The notes under the pieces were generated by a model. It was not told the DNA's origin. It saw only the letters and a list, made by a program, of their open reading frames with translations, and made no database searches. Below, piece by piece: positions 1-8,745 of a stretch of DNA of 33,463 nucleotides (its first letter is position 1; each line of letters starts with the position of its first letter). Both the position numbers and the translations under genes were made by a program. This DNA is from Flavobacteriaceae bacterium (GTDB lineage: Bacteria; Bacteroidota; Bacteroidia; Flavobacteriales; Flavobacteriaceae), in the NCBI GenBank assembly GCA_021647405.1, contig JAKIUU010000029.1, forward strand, positions 1 to 33,463, given 5' to 3'.

Positions 1-913
1 TCCTTACCAGCTTGTTCATTCCCGTATTTCCCTGTAGGCCTCCAGTATGAATGAGCAATATTTTGCTGCCTTTTTTAAAATAATTATTTTCAATCAAATC
101 GGCCAAACCAAACAACATTTTACCTGTATAAACAGCATCTAATGCCACAGCTGTCTCTGCTTTAAATTTGTTTATAAATATAATTAAATCTTTAGACACT
201 TTGGCATAGCCGCCAAAATGATAATCGGTAATAAGTTCAAAATTGCTTTTCTGTTTGATAAATCCATTGATTTCGCGGGCTAAAAAATCGCCCTTAAGTG
301 CTGGGAATCCCAACACTTTTTGATGTGGTTTTGAGGTGTTTATAAGTCCAGAAATGGTTCCTCCTGTACCTACAGCCACACAAATATAATCAAAGACTTT
401 ATCTTGTGGCTTTAAAATTTCTTCACAACCCATAACAGCTAATTTATTTGTTCCTCCTTCGGGAACTTCATAAAAAACACCGAATTCATTGTGTAAAGAT
501 TTTAGAAAATCTGATGTGTGTTTTAATCTATAATCCGAACGACTTACAAATTTAAATGCCATGTCATATTTATGTGCCAATTGTAAAGTGGGATTATGCA
601 TTAAGGTTTGTTGTAAATTCATGCCCAATTCATCGCCTCTTATCACTCCAATGGTTTTAAAATCAAACATATGTCCTGCTGCGGCAGTAGCTGCAATATG
701 ATTGGAAAATGCCCCTCCAAAAGTCAACAGTGTTTTAAAATTATCAGCTTTGGCTTTTATTAAATTGTATTTTAATTTTCTGAATTTATTACCAGAGACT
801 TCTGGATGCAACAAATCTTCGCGCTTTATAACAACATCTACCGATTTATTTTTAGCCAAACGCCAATTTAAGGTTTGGTTTAAAATGGATTTATTGTTAA
901 AAAATTGTTGCAA
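1..913 (-). CDS. PLP-dependent ACC deaminase / D-cysteine desulfhydrase family protein (3' end outside window)
   Basis: A fold-type II pyridoxal-phosphate enzyme, of the group that deaminates 1-aminocyclopropane-1-carboxylate or desulfhydrates D-cysteine in the cytoplasm. Translating the minus strand gives about 304 residues up to the window edge. Visible motifs are REDLLHPEVSGNKFRKLKY, whose Lys after GN is the expected PLP Schiff-base residue; GTGGTISGL, a phosphate-binding Gly/Thr loop; PEGGTNKLAVMGCEEI; and near the end HTGGLQGNTGM, which lies close to the C-terminus in this family, so little is missing. No ATG fits: an in-frame TAG lies just upstream, and the best start is TTG at 913, preceded by an AAAGGA ribosome-binding-like run. 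Substrate cannot be decided from sequence; D-cysteine desulfhydrase activity is as likely as ACC deaminase. The gene is divergent from the DUF5522 gene at 1009. Confidence 0.85.
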   Translation of the reverse strand, partial: MQQFFNNKSILNQTLNWRLAKNKSVDVVIKREDLLHPEVSGNKFRKLKYNLIKAKADNFKTLLTFGGAFSNHIAATAAAGHMFDFKTIGVIRGDELGMNLQQTLMHNPTLQLAHKYDMAFKFVSRSDYRLKHTSDFLKSLHNEFGVFYEVPEGGTNKLAVMGCEEILKPQDKVFDYICVAVGTGGTISGLINTSKPHQKVLGFPALKGDFLAREINGFIKQKSNFELITDYHFGGYAKVSKDLIIFINKFKAETAVALDAVYTGKMLFGLADLIENNYFKKGSKILLIHTGGLQGNTGMNKLVR

Positions 914-1008
914 ATCTGTCCTTTTAAGTATTTTTGATAAAAATAAAATCTATTTTTTTATCTGTGCCAATTTAACTAAAAAGTTAATGCAATATGTATT
1001 TTTAATTT

Positions 1009-1182
1009 ATGGAAAATAACGCTCAAGATTCATCAGGTTTGTATTACTTTTCGGAAGAAGGTTATCGGGTTTTTACCGAAAAATACCACCTAATGAGAGG
1101 TTACTGCTGCGAAAACGCTTGTAGGCACTGCCCTTACGGATACGATGCTAAAACCAACACCATTAAATCACAAAAAAAATAA
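1009..1182 (+). CDS. DUF5522 small Cys-rich protein
   Basis: A 57-residue protein. It contains GYRVFTEKYHLMRGYCC followed by ENACRHCPYGY, the hallmark of the DUF5522 family of small Bacteroidota proteins. Four cysteines (33, 34, 38 and 41) plus His40 are packed into nine residues and could bind a metal ion or cluster; that is inference. Nothing in it suggests a membrane segment or signal peptide, so it should be cytoplasmic. Its stop lies 2 bp before the ATG of hutU, so the two genes are almost certainly co-transcribed and perhaps translationally coupled. Function is unknown. Confidence 0.85.
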   Translation: MENNAQDSSGLYYFSEEGYRVFTEKYHLMRGYCCENACRHCPYGYDAKTNTIKSQKK

Positions 1183-1184
1183 TC

Positions 1185-3188
1185 ATGAATTCTTTTCACC
1201 AAGCCATAAAACAGGGAATTCCGCCTCAATTACCGCAACTTAAACCATACGATATTAATGTAAATCATGCCCCAAAACGTAAAGATGGGCTTTCTCAAGA
1301 AGAAAAAAAACTGGCTTTACAAAATGCCTTGCGTTATTTTGACCCATCACAACACCCTTTTTTAGCCGAGGAATTTTTAGGAGAATTAAACAATTTTGGG
1401 CGGATTTATATGCACCGGTTTAGACCCAATTATAAAATGTTTGCAAGACCTATTAGCGACTATCCAGGGCAATGCGAATCTGCCAAAGCACTGATGCTAA
1501 TGATTCAAAACAATTTAAATCCAGAGGTAGCCCAACATCCACATGAACTCATAACTTATGGAGGTAATGGAGCTGTCTTTCAGAATTGGGCGCAATATTT
1601 ATTAGTGATGAAGTACCTGTCTGAAATGACAGAAGAACAAACCTTGGTTATTTATTCTGGCCATCCTATGGGTTTATTTCCATCGCATAAAAATGCACCA
1701 CGTGTGGTTGTTACCAATGGCATGATGATTCCAAATTATTCAAAACGAGATGATTGGGAAAAATATAATGCCCTTGGCGTCACGCAATACGGACAAATGA
1801 CAGCGGGTAGTTACATGTATATTGGGCCACAAGGCATTGTTCATGGCACAACCATAACTATTTTAAATGCTGGTAGAAAAATAGCCAAACGCGGCGAAGG
1901 TTTGGCTGGAAAAATTTTTGTGACTTCTGGTTTGGGAGGCATGAGCGGTGCGCAGCCCAAAGCCGGAAATATTGCTGGATGCATTACGGTAATTGCTGAT
2001 GTTAATCCAAAAGCCGTACACACACGTCATTCGCAAGGTTGGGTTGATGAAGTTTTTAAAGATTTGGACACTTTGGTTGCACGTGTTAAAAAAGCGCAAA
2101 CAAATAAAGAGGTTATATCCGTTGCTTATTTGGGAAATATTGTAGCCATTTGGGAAAAATTTGACACAGAAAATATTTATATCGATTTGGGTAGCGATCA
2201 AACCTCATTACACAACCCTTGGGCAGGCGGTTATTATCCGATAAGCTTAAGTTTTGAAGAAGCCAATACGATGATGGCTAATAAGCCTAAAGAATTTAAA
2301 AAGCACGTTCAGGCCTCTTTACGCCGACAAACCGATGCCATAAATAAACACACCAAAAAAGGAACTTACTTTTTTGACTATGGCAATGCCTTCTTGTTAG
2401 AAGCATCAAGAGCTGGTGCGGATATTATGGATGAAAAAGGCGGGCATTTTAAATACAACTCTTATGTTGAAGATATAATGGGCCCTCTTTGTTTTGATTA
2501 CGGATTTGGCCCTTTTAGATGGGTTTGCACAAGTGGTAATCCCGATGATTTGGCTTTATCCGATGCTATTGCTACAACTGTTTTAGAAGCGCTAAAAAAT
2601 GACTCTCCAAAAGAAATCAGACAACAATTACAAGACAATATTAAATGGATAAAAGGGGCACAAGAAAACAATTTGGTTGTAGGTTCGCAGGCCCGAATTC
2701 TTTATGCCGATGCCATTGGGCGTATTAAAATTGCCGAAGCCTTTAATAAAGCCATAGCCACTGGTAAGATTTTGGCCCCTATTGTTTTAGGACGTGATCA
2801 CCATGATGTTTCTGGTACCGATTCACCCTATAGAGAAACCTCAAATATTTACGATGGTTCACGTTTTACAGCCGATATGGCCATTCAAAATGTTATTGGC
2901 GATAGCTTTAGAGGTGCCACTTGGGTATCCATCCACAATGGTGGTGGTGTGGGCTGGGGTGAGGTTATTAATGGCGGATTTGGTATGGTTCTTGATGGTA
3001 GTGAAACCATGAATAACAACTTAAAATCGATGTTATTTTGGGATGTTAACAACGGAATTTCCAGACGCAGTTGGGCTAGAAATAAAGAAGCCATTTTTAC
3101 GGCTAAACGTGCAATGGAATTTAACAAAAAACTAAAAATCACACTGCCTAATTTGGTAGAAGAAGGTGTTTTAGACAAATTGTTTTAA
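1185..3188 (+). CDS. hutU: Urocanate hydratase (urocanase)
   Basis: Urocanase converts urocanate to imidazolone propionate, step two of histidine degradation, using tightly bound NAD+ as an electrophile in the cytoplasm. The 667-residue product carries family signatures: GGNGAVFQNWAQY (about 126-138), YGQMTAGSYMYIGPQGI (about 202-218), the glycine-rich GLGGMSGAQPKA (about 249-260), MGPLCFDYG, which should hold the active-site Cys, and GRDHHDVSGTDSPYRETSN near residue 540. It is roughly 100 residues longer than the well-known Pseudomonas-type enzyme (about 557), matching the long form seen in Bacteroidota. It follows the DUF5522 gene by 2 bp. The other hut genes are not in the window; the arginase-like gene at 13446 is not a convincing hutG. 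Confidence 0.96.
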   Translation: MNSFHQAIKQGIPPQLPQLKPYDINVNHAPKRKDGLSQEEKKLALQNALRYFDPSQHPFLAEEFLGELNNFGRIYMHRFRPNYKMFARPISDYPGQCESAKALMLMIQNNLNPEVAQHPHELITYGGNGAVFQNWAQYLLVMKYLSEMTEEQTLVIYSGHPMGLFPSHKNAPRVVVTNGMMIPNYSKRDDWEKYNALGVTQYGQMTAGSYMYIGPQGIVHGTTITILNAGRKIAKRGEGLAGKIFVTSGLGGMSGAQPKAGNIAGCITVIADVNPKAVHTRHSQGWVDEVFKDLDTLVARVKKAQTNKEVISVAYLGNIVAIWEKFDTENIYIDLGSDQTSLHNPWAGGYYPISLSFEEANTMMANKPKEFKKHVQASLRRQTDAINKHTKKGTYFFDYGNAFLLEASRAGADIMDEKGGHFKYNSYVEDIMGPLCFDYGFGPFRWVCTSGNPDDLALSDAIATTVLEALKNDSPKEIRQQLQDNIKWIKGAQENNLVVGSQARILYADAIGRIKIAEAFNKAIATGKILAPIVLGRDHHDVSGTDSPYRETSNIYDGSRFTADMAIQNVIGDSFRGATWVSIHNGGGVGWGEVINGGFGMVLDGSETMNNNLKSMLFWDVNNGISRRSWARNKEAIFTAKRAMEFNKKLKITLPNLVEEGVLDKLF

Positions 3189-3253
3189 AACCTAAATTGT
3201 GTATTTTAAATTATAATTTGTTTCAGTATTAGAAACATTAAAGCTTATTTAGA

Positions 3254-3790
3254 ATGAAATATTTTAAAATTTTCGCCCTATTATTATTGGTTGTAACCTA
3301 CTCTTGTGTATCTGTTAAAGTGACTACAGATTACGACAGTAAAACTGATTTTTCGACATTTAAAACTTTTGCCTTTTATAAAAAAGGAATTGAAAAGGTT
3401 GATTTATCCGACTTAGACAAGCGCCGTATTTTACACGCCATCGAAAAACAATTATTAGAAAAGGGGATGACTAAATCATCCAGTCCTGATGTATTGGTTA
3501 ATATCTTTACAAAATCTAAAGAAAAAATTGACGTATATGACAACAGCTATTACGGATGGTATCCCTGGTATTATGGTTATGGATTTTACGGAAGGGGCAT
3601 GTATAATAATGTCTCAAAATCTACAGAAGGCACGCTCTTTATTGACATAATTGATGCCCATAAAAAAGAATTGGCTTGGCAAGGTATTGGGGTTGGTGTT
3701 TTAAATTTTACCGATAATAAAGCTAAAAAAGAGGCGCGAATTAAAGAATTTGTATTAGAAATAATGGAAGAATACCCTCCAAAAAATTAA
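3254..3790 (+). CDS. DUF4136 domain lipoprotein
   Basis: A 178-residue envelope protein with a lipoprotein signal: hydrophobic residues 7-16 and a lipobox ending YSC at Cys18. The mature part begins VSVKVTTDYDSKTDFSTFKTF, typical of DUF4136, a family of small lipoproteins widespread in Bacteroidota and Proteobacteria with no settled function. The middle has a Tyr/Gly/Trp-rich stretch (YYGWYPWYYGYGFYGRG), and the C-terminal half has TEGTLFIDIIDAHKKELAWQG, also typical of the family. The gene is 65 bp after hutU with no clear terminator between them. Its stop overlaps the stop of the convergent GldM-like gene by 4 bp (3787-3790), so the two transcripts must run into each other. Confidence 0.85.
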   Translation: MKYFKIFALLLLVVTYSCVSVKVTTDYDSKTDFSTFKTFAFYKKGIEKVDLSDLDKRRILHAIEKQLLEKGMTKSSSPDVLVNIFTKSKEKIDVYDNSYYGWYPWYYGYGFYGRGMYNNVSKSTEGTLFIDIIDAHKKELAWQGIGVGVLNFTDNKAKKEARIKEFVLEIMEEYPPKN

Positions 3791-5130
3791 TCAACAATTT
3801 CTACATTTATTGTTATGGGAGTTTTAAGACGGTAAGTCTTTTTTCCTTTCAACCTTGCCTTTACATTAAATATTTTGAATTTTCTGCCGCGTTTAGACTT
3901 ATTTAAAACACTAATGGCTTTAAGAGTTAATTTGTTACCGTAAATTTTTATTGTAGGTTGGTTTGAAGGTTTAAAATTAAATTCAGTAACCTCACCCTCA
4001 AAATCTGAATCTGGAATGACAACATCGATTGTGGCTAATCTAAAACTGCTCTTTGCTATCTTAATAGTACCTCGTGTAGCTTGTTTGCCTCTAATAGAAA
4101 TCTCAGGTCTTGCCAAACTTCCTATATTAGCAAAATTTTTCTTAGGTTTAATCTCTATGTTTGCTTTTTTATTATTCCGTTTTTTATTTCTTGCTCTGGC
4201 TTTGGGTTTAGCCACAACTTTATATAACTTATTAAAATAAAGTGTAAAATCTAATTTACCTTGCGAAATTGTAAGTTCGCCTTCTACGGGATAATCGCCA
4301 ACTTTTTTAGGTGCATTAAAAACAATCTCTACTTCACCATCTTTAATAAATTTTTCGTCAATGTTTTTGCCATTCAAAATAACATCTTTTGCTATTAAAT
4401 TTTCGGTCGATTTATTAATTATGAGTTTTCCCCTTACTTTATCTCCAGGATAATACTTTGATTTTTCTAATGCAACATCTACTTTATAAGCATTGGTACT
4501 AAGCTGCTGATCGCCCATTATTTTAGACATTAAACGGGTCTGTATGGCTACTATATTTGATTGTATTAAGGTTAAATTAGCGATAGCTGTGGCATTACTA
4601 ACACCTTTAAACATAAACGACAAATAAGTTTCTTTACCACTATTTAAGACCGTAACAGGGCCTGTGTTAAATAAAGAATCTAGCGCTTCTTTAGTCGATA
4701 AATAATCTTCTTCCAGATAGGGAGTCAATTCGCTTTTAAAGCGCTCCATCATCTCTATAAATTGATGTCCTGCTTTGGTTATTTCTTTTTTATTAAAAAA
4801 TTCTTTTTGTAACAAATTTAACTCTGCTTCTTTACTAGAAGTAGGATTGTGTGTTTTTACAAGGCTTTTTAATGAGTCTAAATAATTAAAATAATCTTCA
4901 GAAATATTCTTTACAGAAGTTACTAAATCATATTTATTTTTAAAAGAATCATCTAAATTAGATGTGCGTTCTAAAATTTCAAATTCACTTTTTAAGTTTG
5001 AGATTTTATATGAATTGTAAAGTTCTGCCTTTCTATTTAATTCGCCAAGGGCACTGTCTGTCTTAAAATCGGCACACGAAACAAGCACAAAAAATATAAT
5101 AAAAAAAGTATAAAAGTATTTCATAAACAA
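3787..5130 (-). CDS. GldM-like lipoprotein (GldM paralogue with lipid anchor)
   Basis: A 447-residue protein clearly related by eye to GldM at 9648-11198. Residues 1-18 are a hydrophobic signal ending VLVSC, so Cys19 should be lipidated; GldM instead has a transmembrane helix there that couples it to GldL. Residues about 25-205 match the helical first periplasmic domain of GldM (KEITKAGHQFIEMMERFKSE resembles GEINQKGQEFLDNLKLYRDE). About 213-308 matches the second domain, and 350-447 matches the last domain (GTIKIAKSSFRLATIDVVIP against a KMPKSSLNNATIGATLP region). GldM's third domain seems absent, replaced by a basic linker (KPKARARNKKRNNKK, 308-322). Met3 is an alternative start. No gldL, gldK or gldN copy lies beside it. 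Homology to GldM is well supported; any role as a T9SS accessory is inference. Confidence 0.82.
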   Translation of the reverse strand: MFMKYFYTFFIIFFVLVSCADFKTDSALGELNRKAELYNSYKISNLKSEFEILERTSNLDDSFKNKYDLVTSVKNISEDYFNYLDSLKSLVKTHNPTSSKEAELNLLQKEFFNKKEITKAGHQFIEMMERFKSELTPYLEEDYLSTKEALDSLFNTGPVTVLNSGKETYLSFMFKGVSNATAIANLTLIQSNIVAIQTRLMSKIMGDQQLSTNAYKVDVALEKSKYYPGDKVRGKLIINKSTENLIAKDVILNGKNIDEKFIKDGEVEIVFNAPKKVGDYPVEGELTISQGKLDFTLYFNKLYKVVAKPKARARNKKRNNKKANIEIKPKKNFANIGSLARPEISIRGKQATRGTIKIAKSSFRLATIDVVIPDSDFEGEVTEFNFKPSNQPTIKIYGNKLTLKAISVLNKSKRGRKFKIFNVKARLKGKKTYRLKTPITINVEIVD

Positions 5131-5161
5131 TAAATTTTTGACGAAAATCTAATCACCCCTG

Positions 5162-5180
5162 ATTATAATTAAATTATAAT
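5162..5180. promoter_or_regulatory. AT-only inverted repeat upstream of the GldM-like gene
   Basis: ATTATAATT and AATTATAAT form a perfect 9-bp inverted repeat around a single A, about 30 bp upstream of the GldM-like start. It could be an operator, but the arms contain only A and T in an AT-rich gap, so chance is a real alternative. Nothing else is recognisable in the gap 5131-5309. Confidence 0.2.
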
Positions 5181-5309
5181 AACAACTCAACAACTCTGTA
5201 AATATACATAAATACTTACAAATTATACATTTGAAAAGTTCTTATTTTTTAATAAAAATTTACAGCTTATCTGTGGTTAATAAAATAATAATAATATCAA
5301 CAACAAAAA

Positions 5310-6161
5310 TTAAAGCATTAAAAGCTTATAAACATTTGATAATGCTATTGGAGATGCGCTTGAATAATGAGAAATAAAGTACTTTAAATAAAGCTTTCCT
5401 TTGTTTTGATCTAGTTCATTTTGGAGGGCTATTTTTCCGTATTGGTAATGAAATCGAAGGTCTTTAGGGTAAATATTCAAAGCTATATTTAAAATTTCTA
5501 AAGCTTTTTTTGGCTTGTCTAAATAAACATCATAGAGTTCTGCCAACCTGTAATAAGCATTTTTAGAGCCTCCTGTTTCAACAGCTCTATTAAAATAAAC
5601 TTCGGCAATTTTATATGATTTGTTATATTTTGCAATTCTTCCCTTAGCCAGAAAGCCGTCAATTTTACTAATTTCTTCTAACTGATTGGCATAATATTTA
5701 GCCCTGCTTATACGCCCTCCAAGAATGTAGGGCAACCTCAAATAAGTTTCTATCAAAGCCCAACGGGTATCAATATGATTGGGGTCTAATTTGGCTGCCT
5801 TTAAAAATTCGCTCTTAATTTTTCCTATTAAAAAAAGTGCTTTAAACTTATTGCCTTCAAGGGCATTAAAACCTAAAGCTGCACCATACTTATAATGATA
5901 ATCGGCATTGTCCTTCTCGCGACCAATGAGTTCTTTATAAATTGTCATTGCTTGGCCCCATTTTTTGCTTTTTAAAGCATTGTCGCCGTTACTTTCTTGC
6001 TTAAAATATTTTGAAGTTATTTTTGTACTTTGTTTAAAAAGAGAATTTACTGCTTGATTTTTTTCAATAACAAAAGCTTCATCTTTAGGAACATCAATAG
6101 CCGATTGTGCCAAAGTAACCGAAGTCATTAATAAAATTACAAATTTTAGAACAAAACGCAT
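5310..6161 (-). CDS. Secreted tetratricopeptide-repeat protein
   Basis: A 283-residue protein with a cleavable signal peptide (hydrophobic 5-17, likely cut after TLAQ at residues 16-19), so probably periplasmic. TPR-like helix pairs are visible around 60-95 (KKWGQAMTIYKELIGREKDN) and 180-250 (YKIAEVYFNRAVETG, KPKKALEILNIALNIYPKD). The central LPYILGGRISRAKYYANQLEEI resembles the LPGILGG-type motif of a bacterial periplasmic TPR family. TPR arrays usually act as protein-binding scaffolds; the partner here is unknown. It lies on the same strand and upstream of the GldM-like lipoprotein, with a 179-bp gap, so co-transcription is possible but not shown. Confidence 0.75.
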   Translation of the reverse strand: MRFVLKFVILLMTSVTLAQSAIDVPKDEAFVIEKNQAVNSLFKQSTKITSKYFKQESNGDNALKSKKWGQAMTIYKELIGREKDNADYHYKYGAALGFNALEGNKFKALFLIGKIKSEFLKAAKLDPNHIDTRWALIETYLRLPYILGGRISRAKYYANQLEEISKIDGFLAKGRIAKYNKSYKIAEVYFNRAVETGGSKNAYYRLAELYDVYLDKPKKALEILNIALNIYPKDLRFHYQYGKIALQNELDQNKGKLYLKYFISHYSSASPIALSNVYKLLML

Positions 6162-6206
6162 ATTAAAATTATCTACCGTATATCAGTCGTTAAAAACAAG
6201 CTGTGT

Positions 6207-8129
6207 TTACTGTGTCTTAAAATTATCTATTTTTTCTTGGCATTTTTCCCAATCTATCATTAGTTTTTCTAATTCAAACTTTTTATCTTGATACTTTTTG
6301 AAAATATCATTTTTTAAGGTATCAAAGTTTAAATCTTGTACTTGGGTTTCTAATGTTTTAATCTCTTTTTCTAAAAGATCTATTTTTTTTTCAACTGAAC
6401 TTAAATTATTTTTAAGCTTATTAAGTTGTTTCTCTCTTCGCTTTATGTCTTTGTAACCTGATTGATTTGATTTTTTTTTGGTCACTTTAACCACATCTTT
6501 TTTTTCTAAAGCTCTAAAATCTTCAAGATTGTGTTGCTCCAAATAATAGTCAATATCGCCTAAATATTCACGGGTTTTATTATTTTTAAACTCGTATACT
6601 TTATTGGTTAATCCCTGTAAAAAATCACGGTCATGAGATACAATTATCATGGTTCCTTCAAAATCTGACAAAGCTTTTTTGAGCACATTTTTTGAGGCTA
6701 TATCAAGGTGGTTTGTAGGCTCATCCATAACCAAGACATTAAAAGGGGTGAGCAACATCTTGCATAAAGCCAGTCTATTTCGTTCGCCTCCCGACAGTAC
6801 TTTTACTTTTTTATCTATGGCCTCTTCGCCAAACAAAAAAGCCCCTAAAAAATCGCGAATACGTATTCTATTAGAATCATTTGCAGCATCTTCCATCACT
6901 TGAAGTACTGTTTTATTTTCTTCTAGATAGTCTGCTTGATTTTGGGCAAAATAGCCAATTTCAACATTATGTCCGATTTTAAGAAAGCCTTCGTGTGCAA
7001 TTTCTTTAACTATTATTTTGGCCAAGGTAGTTTTTCCTTGTCCATTTTGACCTACAAATGCAATTTTACTATTTCGCTCAATCAATAAATTTAAATTTGA
7101 TAAAACCTTATTGTCGCCATAGCTTTTTGATAGGTTTTGGGTTTCAATAATTATTTTTCCAGGTTGTTTAGACAAAGGGAATTTAATCTTCATAACGGCA
7201 TTATCTTCCGCATCTACCTCTATGCGCTCAATCTTATTTAATTTTTTTATTAAAGACTGCGCCATTGAAGCTTTTGTTGCTTTAGCCCTAAATTTATTAA
7301 TAAGTTTTTCTGTTTGCTCAATAGATTTGGTTTGGTTTTTTTGCGCTTGAAGCTGATGGGTTCTAATTTCATTTCTCAGCACTAAAAAATCAGAGTAATT
7401 TTTTTTATAATCGTAAATTTTACCCAAAGAAATTTCGATGGTTCTGTTTGTAACATTGTTCAAAAACATCTTATCATGAGATACCAACATTATGGCACCC
7501 GTAAAGGTTTTTAAGAACTGCTCAAACCAAATAATAGATTCAATATCCAAATGGTTTGTGGGCTCATCTAACAACAGCAAATCATGGTGCTGCATCAATA
7601 ATTTGGCCAATTCAATACGCATGCGCCATCCGCCAGATAATGTTTCGGTTTGTTTGTCAAAATCTTCGCGTTTAAAACCTAATCCTAAAAGAATTTTTTC
7701 GGCTTCACCCTCGTAGTTATACCCCCCTTCCATTTCGTATTGATGCTGATAGTCAGTTAAATCATGAATCAGCTTGTGGTAGTAATCGCTTTCATAATCT
7801 GTTCTCTCTACCAGTTCTTTATTTATGGCATCTAATTTTCTTTCAATTTTCTTAATGAGTGTATATGCTGAGTAGGCTTCTTCTAAAACAGTTTTTCCAA
7901 ATTTAAAGTCGATGTCTTGTCTAAGATATCCTATAGACAGTTCTTTTTCGTAAGCGATAGATCCGCTGCTATAACTTTGCTGTTTTGAGATAATTTTAAG
8001 CAAGGTAGATTTACCTGCGCCATTTTTTCCAATAAGTCCCACGCGATCTCCCGCATCTAACCGAAACGATATGTTTGAAAACAATTCTTCTCCAGAAAAA
8101 GATACCGTTACATTATAAGCATTTAGCAT
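6207..8129 (-). CDS. ABC-F family ATPase
   Basis: A 640-residue protein with two ABC ATPase domains and no membrane segments, the architecture of ABC-F proteins, which act on the ribosome rather than in transport. Domain 1 has Walker A GKNGAGKST (34-42), signature LSGGWRMRIELAK and Walker B LLLLDEPTNHLDIES. A charged linker follows, then domain 2 with GQNGQGKTT, LSGGERNRLALCK and VLVMDEPTNHLD. The last 100 residues are a Lys/Glu-rich coiled coil (REKQLNKLKNNLSSVEKKID), as in Uup- and YheS-like members. A housekeeping translation factor is more likely than an antibiotic-resistance ABC-F, but sequence alone cannot exclude the latter. It is divergent from the DUF983 gene across 66 bp. Confidence 0.93.
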   Translation of the reverse strand: MLNAYNVTVSFSGEELFSNISFRLDAGDRVGLIGKNGAGKSTLLKIISKQQSYSSGSIAYEKELSIGYLRQDIDFKFGKTVLEEAYSAYTLIKKIERKLDAINKELVERTDYESDYYHKLIHDLTDYQHQYEMEGGYNYEGEAEKILLGLGFKREDFDKQTETLSGGWRMRIELAKLLMQHHDLLLLDEPTNHLDIESIIWFEQFLKTFTGAIMLVSHDKMFLNNVTNRTIEISLGKIYDYKKNYSDFLVLRNEIRTHQLQAQKNQTKSIEQTEKLINKFRAKATKASMAQSLIKKLNKIERIEVDAEDNAVMKIKFPLSKQPGKIIIETQNLSKSYGDNKVLSNLNLLIERNSKIAFVGQNGQGKTTLAKIIVKEIAHEGFLKIGHNVEIGYFAQNQADYLEENKTVLQVMEDAANDSNRIRIRDFLGAFLFGEEAIDKKVKVLSGGERNRLALCKMLLTPFNVLVMDEPTNHLDIASKNVLKKALSDFEGTMIIVSHDRDFLQGLTNKVYEFKNNKTREYLGDIDYYLEQHNLEDFRALEKKDVVKVTKKKSNQSGYKDIKRREKQLNKLKNNLSSVEKKIDLLEKEIKTLETQVQDLNFDTLKNDIFKKYQDKKFELEKLMIDWEKCQEKIDNFKTQ

Positions 8130-8195
8130 TTTTATTAGACTTTATTTTATATTTATTTATAATTTGCAAACTTAGTTATAAAGATTGGTTTTATT

Positions 8196-8579
8196 ATGTT
8201 TCAAAAAGGCGCTAAACTGTATGGTATTTTTAAAAATAAATGTCCGCAATGTCACAATGGTGACTTTTTTATTGAGTCAAATATGTTTACATTTAAAAAT
8301 GTTTTAAAAATCCATGAGCGCTGTAGTAATTGTCATTTAAAATATATGATCGAACCTTCATTTTTTTATGGCGCCATGTATATTACCTATGCGCTTACAA
8401 TTGCTGTAGCTTTTGTAATTTCATTAATGGGTTACTTAATGGGTTTGTCTTTTATAGGTGTTTTAATTTTTATAAGTATTATTTTAACAATTTTAAGCCC
8501 CTTAAGTTTGCGCTTATCGCGATTAATTTACATCAATATATTTGTCCATTTTGACAAGTCAAAATCTGTAGATAACTAA
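8196..8579 (+). CDS. DUF983 family membrane protein
   Basis: A 127-residue protein. The N-terminus holds two cysteine pairs, CPQC (16-19) and CSNC (43-46), which look like a small zinc ribbon. They are followed by MIEPSFFYGAMYITYALT and two hydrophobic helices (about 60-82 and 85-105). This is the arrangement of DUF983 proteins, which are small inner-membrane proteins of unknown role. The start at 8196 puts the zinc ribbon at the usual distance from the N-terminus. No terminator or following gene on this strand is seen. Confidence 0.85.
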   Translation: MFQKGAKLYGIFKNKCPQCHNGDFFIESNMFTFKNVLKIHERCSNCHLKYMIEPSFFYGAMYITYALTIAVAFVISLMGYLMGLSFIGVLIFISIILTILSPLSLRLSRLIYINIFVHFDKSKSVDN

Positions 8580-8699
8580 ATCTTAACTTAAGGCAGCTTG
8601 TTATTCTATAAATATTCCTAAAGAAAATTTACTGCGTCCCAATTATTACCCAAAGACATTATTTTTAATAAGAAATCAAAAAAAATATTCTTTAAAACA

Positions 8700-8728
8700 A
8701 AAAACTCCCACAATAAGTAGGAGTTTTT
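8700..8728 (-). terminator. Rho-independent terminator of the gld operon
   Basis: AAAAACTCC and GGAGTTTTT form a 9-bp stem around an 11-base loop. Read on the minus strand the stem is followed by a T-rich run (TTTTTTGTTTT), 18 bp past the gldN stop. It should end the gldKLMN transcript. The rest of the 166-bp gap 8580-8745 shows nothing. Confidence 0.85.
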
Positions 8729-8745
8729 AACAGTTTTTTAAAATC

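Noticed and set aside
702..1019. Open frame of 105 codons on the plus strand
   Set aside because: It is antisense to the start of the PLP enzyme and overlaps the DUF5522 start; its translation has no family features.
3787..5130. Calling this gene gldM or a second full T9SS motor
   Set aside because: It lacks the membrane helix and one domain, and no gldL copy is beside it, so only a GldM-like label is safe.
6207..8129. Antibiotic-resistance ABC-F protein
   Set aside because: Domain plan and C-terminal coiled coil fit housekeeping Uup/YheS-like members equally or better; no resistance context is present.
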